A DNA stretch of 64,000 nt from Cloeon dipterum. Its lineage: Eukaryota; Arthropoda; Insecta; Ephemeroptera; Baetidae. Below are positions 28,501 to 40,500 of this stretch, in pieces; the stretch's first letter is position 1, and each line of letters opens with the position of its first letter. Both the position numbers and the translations under genes were made by a program. The notes below the pieces were generated by a model. It was given only the letters and a program-made list of their open reading frames with translations, was not told the origin of the DNA and ran no database searches. The stretch lies in the NCBI RefSeq assembly GCF_949628265.1, contig NC_088787.1, forward strand, positions 20,636,501-20,700,500, given 5' to 3'.

Positions 28501-31500
28501 AATCAGTCTGCACTTGACCGCCAAACACCGCCAAGATTATCACTAACGAAAAAAATCCACTCAGCAATGCTAGCCAAAGGCTTTGTAATTAAATAACAGT
28601 CAAATTAGACTTTAAAAACTTGATAAAAAGCAATAAATAAAAAAAAACTACAATTGGTACAGAATTATCTGACACCAGAAACGTTGTGCAAAGCCCTCCA
28701 GTTGGTTCTGAGTTTCAATTACAAAGTACAATATCAAAATAACAGTATTTTCATCAGAGCCGACCTGGGCGTAATCATTTCGCATGGAATTTACTGAATT
28801 TATAGCAGTGTTTGTGCTCAATGATATTCAAAACTCGAAACAACACTTTAAATTACACTCATGATGGCTGTGTCGGCGGCGAGAAATTCAGTTTCCTGCT
28901 CGTCACTTTCCGCTGGTGCCAAGTGTTAATAAGAAAAACGTCATTCCGTCTGCCGCCCGGAGCATATGGCCGGCAACTCGTCCGCCGAGAGATAATTAAG
29001 CTCGTCTATTTGCCCGCGATTTATGGATGAGGCTCGGCGCGTTAAACGTTTAATAGTCGCTTGATTTCACTCTCGCTAACCATGTCCCGCGTGTCTGATT
29101 TGCACAATAGTGGGTATTAGCAAATATGCAGAGTCATCACAAAGGGCAGCTCGCAATACTTTATTTTTATATTTCTTTTTCTGCCACTCCAAACTCACTG
29201 AATACATTTCGTGCGATACTTTGTTTGCTTTGATGCTGACGCAAGTGTGCAGGAATTTATTTGTTCCAAGATCAAGGAGCGTTTCACTCTTAACAATCGG
29301 GAATGGGATCTCAAAATATTGTCGGGTACAAATATTTTTAATTTAATCGATCAGGCGAACGGTTATAACTGGAGAGATGCAGCTGCCGCTTCTAATTAAA
29401 AAAAAACAGCGTCCAGCGATTTAATTGCTTGTGGATTTGGAACGACTTATAAACCTAGATTATTTTATAATATTATATATGAAAATGGAAATCTAGAGAT
29501 TTTTCCATTCGTCCTAGAAACCATAGATCCTAGATTGACCATATTTTTTTGCGTGTGATTTCAATTCTCCTTGCAAACTGGCTAATAGAGGCGCCACCAT
29601 CAGACACCAATTTCAGCAGCTCATTGTCAGAAATTATTGAGACCTTCATAAATAGACTCATTTCTTATTCTTTTACTACAGCGGGTTATTTTTTTAAGAA
29701 ATCACTCGCACACGTCTCCTTCAGATAAGTCACTAGCAAACGTGGTGTTGATCATGATGATGATGATGATGGGATTCAATGATGCGCACCACTTGATTAT
29801 ACATACAGTGTGCTGTGAAAGTGGAGCGTAATCCCCAAGCACGGTGAAAACCAATGTTGCATCTCGTCTCAAAGGAGCTTCCAGCGCGGGCGAATATATT
29901 CTTTCGCGTGCGATTTGCAAGTTTAATTCCGTCAAACTTAAGAGCTCGTGCATGCTGAAATCAGAATTCGAAATGTCTCAAATCAAATCACTCGGCGCTG
30001 AGATGAAACCGCGGCGCGCGATCTCATTACAATTGTAGATGAGAGGAGCGCAACACACGCGCTTCATAGTGCTCGCAATCATGCGCGGCACCTGCTTAAT
30101 TAAGCACCGCATTCAATCGAAATACCTAGCTCAAAATGTGTTGGTGTTTTTGCACCAACTTTCGGAGATTGAATTCAGCTTTGGAGGGTTGTAGTGCTAG
30201 ACTGAAGGCAAAAAATGATATGGTTCACTTCAATGCAAGGAAAACCAGGGAGTAAATTCTATAAATTTATAATAATAATAATAACAACAACAATAATAGA
30301 TTTATTTGGCTCTCAGCTTGCACATAATTTTATTCGTATCTCTAAACGGCATGTGAATCAAGTTAAGTGGTCGACATTTTTTATTCGACAATTTAGTAAC
30401 TTGAAATATGGTCCAAATTTTCAATTTTGGTTTTAAAATGTAGTTTTTGATCAATTTTGGTGAGTTTTGATTCAAATTTGAAGTTTTAAAATAAAAAAAG
30501 AATCAGTCGATATAGTAATTTTTTACATTTTAATTGTTCTGGACTCTGCATAAAAAAACAAGCAATGCACTAATTAAATAATTTCTTATATCAAAAATGT
30601 TAAATTCCTATTTTTTCGCGTTGACCAAAACTTTAATCTAGATTTGCATGCTCCCAAAAATATCCTGAGGTTTTTTTTTGTTCCAAAGGGGCCAAAAGCT
30701 TGCGAAACCTTTTGCTGATTGCGCAAAGGAAAGGATACTCCATCCCAGTTTTCCTGCTTGCGAAATCGGCGTCAAGTACTGTCAACGCAGTAGCAACGAT
30801 GTCAACAGCTTAATAGGCCAACAAGGCGATGATAATGCAGATAATTCAGTCGGCCGCTGCTGTTGACGAGGCGAACGCACGCACCAAGCAGCGCGTGGCA
30901 CTTATTTAACAATGCTCTTGTCCCCAGGACCCCACACTCACAACTTGCTCAACTAATTTTAGCGGCCCACGGAATGTGAGCAACAAAGAGAGTAGAGCGC
31001 GCCAGAAGTCCACAAGCGTCGCCTCCGCAGTCCCCAAGCCAACTAAAAGCAGAGCTAATGTTAGCAAAACAAACGGACGCCATTCTTTTATTGCGAATCA
31101 CCAAATTGGACGCTACGATGGATGAGAATAGTTAGCTTGTTGTTCTAATTAAGAGGCCGCAATGATGTATCCAACAGCATTGGCTCATTTGTTTAAAAAA
31201 GTTGCTTGAGACTTGCTCGTGACTCACTAACTGCTTTGAATGAAGTCTTTCCTCGATTAGCTTGTTAAATTTAATGTTGTACTCTGAGAAACAAGATAAA
31301 ACACGCCCTTCTGAGGAGGTGGCAAGAATTTAGGAAACAAATAATGCGTTTAACGGTCGTTTGTCTCGATGAGAGGCTGACACACACGTTCTCCAAAGTG
31401 CCGTTGAAAAATTCGTGGCCGCGCAGCGACAGAAAAAGTGGTGAGAGTCGACGAATTATTTTTTGTCGCTGCCATCGCCGCCGCGTGCCAAGCGCGGCGA

Positions 31501-34500
31501 ACAAGATTTAGGGGCGGCGATGTTTGCTAAATAAGGGAGATTAAGGGATTACGCCGCTGTCGAGCAAATGAGATTTTTGCCTCGGCACCAAATTATAACT
31601 CGTGTGTTTTTGCCCTACGACTCGCACTCCATTTTTCACAGCCGGCCCCCAATCTGTTTAGTCACGCGCATTAAAAAATGATTCGTCAAGTTGGCGTGGA
31701 AAATTCGCCGGCCGATGCGAAAGTCGCGTTGCGCGCACAGAGTGCGGCGTCAGCGCCTAATGACACCCGGCAGCCGCAATTATTTTTGAGTTTTGCTACA
31801 CGCAGCAGGGTTAAAAAATGTGCTCTCAACAGCAGAAACGCGCCGGGCGCTCGTTTAATTTACGAAATATCGCAGCCCGCAAAAAACTGTCACGGTTTCG
31901 ACTCTCGACGTCGCTTTTTCGCTTTCTCGAACTCGACACTGACTTTCCGTGTGTACGTCTCCTCGTTGATGCAGCCGAGCGTTTTGGCGAATGCCGCCCT
32001 GAACCGTGCGTTCGTCGACACGTAAATCAGCGGGCACAGCACGCAGTTGCAGTAGCCAAGCCAATGCACAGCCTGCGAACAAGAAAAAAATAAAATCAAT
32101 CAGATAAATTGAAACTGAAGCATAATACTAGACAATTTATAATGCTGCTCTTGACCTCTGTGAGAGAGTGAGCGCAAAATGTTGTTAACCAACTGTAACG
32201 CACGTTGAAATATTATCAGGAAAAGAGGATTTCTTTGTAACGTTGTATTGATTGATTGGCATTATTTGACGAAGTAATTTATTTTAATTTCCTTTTTAAA
32301 AATCAAATTCTAAGTGAGATTTAGACCAGATAAAAGCAATTTTAAATTAAAACGGCCGGAAAGTGTCAAAGAGATAACGAAAATGTCGCGTTAGACACAT
32401 ACAAGGAAATTAAATAAATTACTCATTCGTTTGAATAGCTTACGTGTAAATTTCATCAAATGCCAATCAATCAATACAACGTTACGTCTTGACAAAAATT
32501 TATAAAAATGTTGGAACCAGACAGCAATATTTTTTGAGAATATAATACAAGTAGTGGTTTTTCAGTTAATACCATTAAATTGCATACATATTAACACGAT
32601 ATTATTTAAATTCCTTAACTTGGTAGAATTTACAATTAATTACAAACAATATTAGACCATTAAAAAAGTCTCATATTAAAACAGCCCTGATTATTCCCCT
32701 CAAACTCACCTTAAAAACCCATCTGGCGCAACAGTATTCGGGGTAAATGGCCCTCACCATGATTGCCACAAAGAATGGGGCCCAGCAGACGACAAAGATG
32801 GTCATGATGATGCCGATGGTGTTGGTGGCCTTGCACTCGGACTGAAACGGAATCTTGGGGTCCAGCTCAGGGTAGTTGACCTGCAGGCTCTTGAAGATGA
32901 GCTCAAACTCCTTGGTAGTGCGCCTCGAGTAGGAGTAAATGCGTCTGTAGACGACTAACATGCAAGCGCTCGGCAGCACGAATGACAGGGCCGAGAATGT
33001 GAACGAAAGGCTCGGCGGGAACTCGGCGATGCACAGCGTGCGGTTCTGCGTGTCCATGCGGAGGCCCACGCGGTGGAGATCAGCGGTCCACGGCACTAAG
33101 AACACGCCCGTTGACAGAATCCACGCCAGCACGTTTGCCAATATAACAACCTTCCTGGTGACGAACCTCAGGTAGAAAGTGGCGTACTGAACAGTAGGAG
33201 GAAATTTTCAGAACAAAGTTTGATAGCAACGGTTGAATTCTCAATAGAATTTTGAGTTTTTGAAAAAATTGTTGGCCTCCAAAATTTATCAAAAAAATAT
33301 TGCTTGGTGAAGAAAATTAAATTTTATTTAAGCAAAAGGCCAACTTATTAATATCGACCAACAATAAACTTTCCCTCGATTAAGTCCTATTTTGACTCAC
33401 CTTCATGTGGATGTACCTGTCGACGGAAAGGGCGAGCAGCGTGAAAATGGGCACTGTGACCAGCGTGATGTCCGAAGCCAGCCATAGGTCGCACAGAGCG
33501 TTGCTGAAAGGCCAGTAACTGAGCAGGTCATCGACGGCGGCCAGCGGCACCACCAGCACGAAGGTCAGCAGGTCGACCACGGTCTTAGAGCCGATGAACA
33601 TGTAGCCTACGCTCTGCATCGATTTGTCAACGTGGATAGCCACCAGGATGACAAAGTTGCTGATCACGCTACACAACATGACAATTCCTGGAGAAAGATA
33701 TTATCGTGAGTTCTCATTGCACTTGCCAATCCCAGCAAAGATTGCCAGGCTCAGAGGCTCGGTCAGGATCTGCTGCACGCCTTCATCCATTTTTTATCCT
33801 TAACAGTTTGCCTTTAATTCTTTTGTTCGGCAAGCATTGTTGTTCAATTGTTAGATTTCAAAATGAAAATTACGTATGTAACAAATAGTACATAAAGCAA
33901 TCAGTTTTATTAATATAAAAATTTTAATGAATTTCAACATTATTTTGAACTGAGCGATAGTGAATCACAATCCACAATAAATCTAGTTCATCAGTTTGAG
34001 TCTCTGTCCTTGTAAAAATCAGATATTCGTGGCATGGCAGCGATGGACGATTGCCAAACAAACATTAAGAACGCCGCCCGAATCTTCTTATCCATCAAAC
34101 CGTATATTATTGGGTTCAGAGCGCTGTTCACAAAGCCCATCCAAATTCCAATCTGTTTTACAAACTCGTTAAGGATCTCAAAAAAAAAAAAATGTATCAC
34201 CTTGAACGCCAGGTCAGAGCAGCAATTCTGATTGAAGCTATGCAAGATTTCAACGACGAAAAAGGGCAGCCAACAGACGAGGTAGGATCCCATGATGAGG
34301 CCGACGGTCATGGCCGCCTTGTAGTCGTTCCTGAAGCGCTGCAACACCGTGAGCGCCGGCCTGTTCTCGACGTCATCCGCTCTCAGTAGGGATTTCTTCA
34401 ATTTGCGGATCTCGTCAGAGGCCGCCTTTGCCTGCAGGTAGAGCCGCGTGTAGATGTAGACCATGGCGGTGCAGGGCAAGCCGAAGTTGAAGAAGGATAC

Positions 34501-37500
34501 CATCAGGGCCGAGTACGGCATGAACTTGGCCAGGCACACCATCTTCTCGCCCTCCAGCTCGTGGTGGTTGTACATGTGGCTTAGGTACATTGGAACGGCG
34601 ATCGTCACGATCGAGGTGGTCCACACGGCAATTAGGGTCAGGGCCACTAGTTTCTTTGTCATCCAGTGTGAGTAGGAGAATGGCATCTGCATCAAATTTA
34701 GGACAATGGAAAAAAAATAGATTTTCGCTTACCCTGATGCTCATGTACCTGTCAACAGCGAGCAACATGATGGAGAGTAAGGAGGCTGTGGAGAAGGTGA
34801 GGTCGACGACGATGGTCACGTCGCACATGATCTCACTGTACGGCCAGAAGCCGAGGAAGTCCTGGTAGGCCTCGCGAGGCACCGCGAACGTCAACACCAC
34901 TAGATCGGCCACGGCTAGCGAGCAGATGAAGCAGCAGGTTGAGTTTCGCAGCCGATGGTCCAACCACACCGTCGCCAGGATTGTCAGGTTGCTCAGCACG
35001 CCGAGACTGGTGATCAGACCTGATTTTTCTGGCCATCATAGTTGGCCATAGCTGGAAAATGTGACTCACTCAAGAGGGCCAAGACCATAATCGAGTTTGT
35101 TTTCGGCTCGTTAGCAACGACGCTTTCAGGAATCAAAGACGACATGTTTAGCTATGTGTATTGTGGCAACAATAAAAATTAATTGAACAATTATCAACAT
35201 GAAAATTTAATATTTAGGTGTTGAATAGCAGCATGAAAAAAGTTGAATGAATCGCCTGCAAGGCCGCGAGTATGCAACCTGCGTGACGTGCTCGCTTTTG
35301 CAGCAACATTTTTGCGATAAATGTTTAAATTATAAAAGAAATCGGAATCCAAAAGTTGCAAAGACAACATTAGTTCCAACGAAAATGTTTGTGCGTGGAT
35401 ATTAACTGAAAACAGGAAGACCTGCTCTTTGAAACTCGGTGAAATAGGCTTTGAGAAGCGTGCGATGCAAAGACAAACAGCATTTATGTCTGCGTATGTG
35501 CACAGCATAATTAAATTCGATGACAAAGTTTGTAGCGAGAGCGAACGGAGAGAGGGTATCAAGTGCGCTGGCAATTGAAAGGAAGTGCGGTGGTGTGGCG
35601 CTATCATTTGATGCTGAATTGCCAGCGCCTAAACCACAGCAGGTGCAAGCCGTAAATCCAGCGACGGCGCGTAATGCACACCATTCGCACTCTCTATTTC
35701 CCTCGCTTGCCTTGCGTGTAATGAATTTACTCTCGCGTTTAATTCGCAAATTAAGCGCCGGCACTTCAAAGCAGTACGGAGCTCTTAACGAATTTCGAGT
35801 TCCAACAAATAATTATGAAATGAAACAATTTGACTTCTCTTCCTTAGTGCAAAACATCTTTTTTATAATTGGTTGTGTGCCTGAAGAGACACTTTAGGGA
35901 AGCTTATGATATTAATACCCAACACTTTCCATCTAAACAATTTTTCGGTCCAAATTGGAATTCCAGTGTGCTGGAAAAGTTTGTCTCGGAGGCCAAGCAA
36001 ACATTTTAATTTTAGGCTTGTTTTCACGCTTTGTGGCCAATTTAGCGGCGGCGCCACTCTTTTGTTTCCCTCCAGGCCTAAAAATAATTCCTCCCATCAA
36101 AGTAAAGCCACGAAGGCCTTCGAGTGGACAAAAACTTAATTAAAACCGCAATGCCGAGCATTTTCAAGGAGACACGCTCTGCTGTTTTGCTTGGCGGGGC
36201 GGAAAAAATCCGGATTTAGATAGTCGCACGCGTGCGCGCGTAGGAATTTCGGCACATTTGCATTGAAATAACAAGAGAAATGAAAAAACACACATGCACA
36301 CACACACACACTCGTCCCCGTCAAAGTCAACTTCGACGCGATATTATTATCAGCGGGCAACGGAGCAAAAAGACGTTTTGTCAGATGCCACCACGCATCA
36401 CAAAAGGATTATTTTCACTCGTTCTATCTGCCAAGAGAACGAAAACAAACCGTGCCAATTGTTTAACTTTTAGAATCAGTCCAGTGTGGCAAAAGCGAGT
36501 CATAAAAAGAACGTGTTTGAAAAATCCGTTTACATTGGTCCGGTCTCGTACGCGCGCACTAAAGAGCGATTATTTGAGAGAGAAGCTCAGCAAAAAGCGG
36601 CTTTTTATTTCGGCGACGTGAATCATGCCATCAGACAGAGAATATAAGAGACTTTCAAAGCAATGGCGATAGGTAGGGTTGAAATTCAAAAGGGGAAAGG
36701 CACATTAAAGATGTGATGACGTGGTTTTGATTTTTCAAGCTCTAACTTGGATATGTAGTCAAAATTGTGTTTGACTGACAAGAAAAAATGCAAAACTTTA
36801 TTTCGGATATTGTGTCGAAGCAAAATAAAGTGTTGCAATTACAAATAACACATTAATCAAAGGAGAAGCCACTTCTTCCTCACTTCATATTTGTTCCTGA
36901 GTTCTACATTATGGGTAGTACATAATTAGAAGTTGGGGCATTTTAACTCAAATATTTACTCTTCATCATTGGCTCAATTAAAAACCAATCAGTCATGTAC
37001 CATATTGGTGCGTCTGTTCAGAGCCAAATTGAGTAAATTAATTAAACTCTATCCTCAAACATAACGTTCCAAAATTTATAGAAACCACTCACAGATAATT
37101 TTTGCTTTCAACAACACAAATTTAAAGCAACAAAAATTAAATTAACAGTCCCGAAAAGAAAAAAATAGTTTGTGTATAGCATGTCCCACTCTCCGTCCTT
37201 CAATTACGAACAAAGCTCTCGACCGCACTTGTCTTCGCGAAAACAAAGTCAGTCACCTCCCACAGCAGTAAAGGAGAAGTAATTTCATTTCGAGAGTAAA
37301 TAACGCAAATCCGTCGTCCACCCGCCAAGCTGGCGAGCAGCCAAAATCTCGGGAGAGCTGGTTATTTATTTGCTGCTTGACGCAAGTGAGCTCAAAATCA
37401 TTTAAAATTTGTCTCTTTAATTTGGCTTCCATTTCGATTGAAGTGACGTTGAGACGTCTCTCCAACGACCTTGATTTTGCAACAGGAAAAAATATCAGAA

Positions 37501-40500
37501 AGGGTCGAGTGAAAAGAGGCCTTGACAGCCAAGCTGCGAATGTAACCGAGCTGTTTGCGTGTTTGGCACGATTTCAAGCGTTGGATGCGTTGCGGGATAC
37601 AAGACGCGCGCGGCTGGCAGGTAAAGTTTTGCCCTAGCTCTGCTGGATTTGCTGCTGCAGCGGTGGCGGCGGCGGCCGAGATGAAAGGGCCGCGCGCTGA
37701 AATTGAGAGGCAGAAAATGAAGATGATGAGGCGCTGGCTGCCGGCTGGATGTGGCGCAGGGGCGCCGGCCGGGCTTATGTTTCGCTCCTGCTAATTTAAC
37801 TCGGCTTATGAAGTCTTACACAATGTGCCAAGGCCTTGCTTTTTTCCGCGTGTAGAGTTGCTAAAAGTTTAAACGCCGCACGCGCACAATGACGTTTGAC
37901 GAAATTTGCGCCGTCCCCCGCGTGCACGCACGTGTTCGCGATTTAAAATTCAATGACTCGGGGAAAAACGTGTGCCTGAAAGCACGTCTAGGCCTCTGCT
38001 TTGTGCATGCATGCATGCGCCGGCAGCACAGAATCAGACATTATTAATTGCTTAAATTTCATTGTGTACCCTGCAGCACAGAGACTCGCAAAGTGCGTTG
38101 GAACTCGCCCAAAATAGCGCCCGTTGCGCTGGGCTTGCTTTTATTCAAAAATCCAGGATGAAGTTCTGGTAAAATTTGCTCTGAGCTTTTCCATTAACGG
38201 CAATAGCATAAGCCAACACAAAAAGCGTTCATATCCAGGCATTTCAATAAAAGAATGTCTGATTTTCAGGTTTAGGGATATAGAAATGTTTAAAAATGGG
38301 TAATTTTAGCCGATTTAGAGCTTTATTTGGTATAAGTTTTTAGATAATTTTGGAGCAAATTCATGTTGTCTTTTGGTCCTATTTCAACTGTGCCAATAAT
38401 ATCAGGGATTATTTTACATGCTTTTACCTTCCAAAATTAAGATGAACGATCAAATTCAAATCTTTATTAATTTTTTTGGTTCAAATCTTCCCACTCTCCA
38501 ACAGCTCAAAAAGGATTAAATAATTTAAATAAGAAAAATTTCCCAATATAATACACGATATTTCTCTGGTTTAACTCGGTTTTCAAACTTGTTTTTTTTT
38601 CAAAAGCAATAAAATTAAAAGAGACCCACCATGAAGAAAAAACATCTTTAGAAACCAAATATTTGCTAATATTGCATTGTAAACTAGATATGGCTTAATT
38701 CAGTTACATTTCTCAACAGAATATTGACAATTTTCTAATTCTGATATTAACAGGTGTTCGGGAGTATTTTTCAAAATGTAGATTTTAAATTGTTTTGAGA
38801 TAATCTGACAGTTGTAAAATCGCGTGATTCGTGCTCATTTTGTAGCTAAATCAACAGAGAACAGGAAACCCCCTTCGGATTGCGGTTTAGAAACCTTTTC
38901 ATTTTTCAATTAGTGTAAATTTAGAGGGTGCAAAAAAGCTCCAAAGCAAGCCAGTGAGTAATATCCGTTCTTGGAAACCAGACAAAAATGCCCACAATGA
39001 AATTGTGTTTCATCATCTCTCATTAATCCCCGCTTGTCAACACTTTAAAAAAGAACAAACTGCCCTTTCTGCCTTTTCCTCGAATCAACATCTAGAAATT
39101 TAGTTAAACGCCTGCTGCTGCGTACATAAAATCCCGAATTCCCAGGGTAAATAGAGAAAATATTATTATTCCCATCAGATGCTTTACGAGTTCAGCCCCT
39201 GCGTCTGGCATGTGTGTGTTCATAGAGATAGAAAGTGCCATCTTTCTCAGTTGATACTAAAACACGAGAGAGAGAGAGAGAGAGAGAGATCCGGATGAAA
39301 AAGTATCATCATAAAAGCGGCTGACAGGCAGCGTGTGTGTGAGAGAGAGTTTATGCTACAGTCGGCGGCGATGATGCGTTTATGTATTTTATTATTTATC
39401 AACACACGCGCGCTCACGCAGTGGTGGCAGTGGCGGGCTCGACACATAAATGGAGCGCATCACATAAATACCGCGGACTGCTCGTCAAAGTCAAAATCAC
39501 TCGAATAATCCGCAGCAGAATGGACTGGATTTGTGCAGGGAACCATCCTGCTATATGCTGCAGCGTAGGTCTGCTCTGTGATTTCGTGTGCCAGATTAAT
39601 TCCTGCGAGTCTGGATTTTTCCCGACGGCGGTCGAAACAGCAGTTTGAATTTATTTTTAATTCACATCTCCAAATCTAAAAAAAAAATGTTGGAAATTAA
39701 CACTAACATGAAGAGCACACTGAAAAAACTTATTTTTTTCTTACTATGGCAACCTAAAAAGTATAAAATTAGAACAAATTAAAGTCAGCTTCAATTCGTT
39801 ACATTTCTGCACATGATATTCCTAGGCATTTTTCTGTTGGAAAATTTTGGAAAAAACACGATCGCGTCCAAATGTATGCAAATCAAATAAGATTCCAAAA
39901 ATGTAAAGTTTATTGATATCGATATCCAACCCCTTTTTAAGAAATTATGGTAGTTGGAAATTTGTTATAAATTGATTTAAATCACGGAAGCGTGGATCTA
40001 AGAAACAAAGAACCACAAATATTCCTTTGGAGAAATGTCTTTTATATAAAACACTTTAAAATAGTAGCCAAAAAAGCCATTATATCGATTTCATCCTTTT
40101 GGAAAATACCAAAATGATATAAAGCAATATTATAATTTCAGATTTTAAATATTAATAAAAATGATAAATTATGTTGATTAAAAATTATGGCTGGATATTA
40201 TGTCGATTAAAATAATTTTTTCTAACATAAATATTTTTGATTTCACCGCTCGCGGCGATTTAAAAATAACAAATGTATTAATTTGAACCTATTCCTGTGT
40301 GTTGATTTTGCTCGCTGAGGGCCCACAATACGCAGGAGGCCTCGCAATGTGCGCATTTCACCCCCACAATACACATTCATTAGCGCGCGGCCGCACTCAC
40401 TCAGTCATCAAATCGCACGCAGAACTATGAAGTGCCGACCTGCCTGCTCATCTGTCAGTGTTTGAGTGAGATATCAGTGCACGTGTGCGCGTTTAGTTTG

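Noticed and set aside
29440..29560. Palindrome GGAAATCTAGAGATTTTTCC with CCTAGATT repeats
   Set aside because: It resembles the arms of the 5' inverted-repeat element in flavour, but no TIR or second end could be found.
30268..30300. AAT/AAC-rich run
   Set aside because: Short imperfect simple sequence, not informative.
34034..34868. Plus-strand frames opposite the GPCR exons
   Set aside because: Shadows of the GC-rich coding exons on the minus strand, which have clear receptor motifs.
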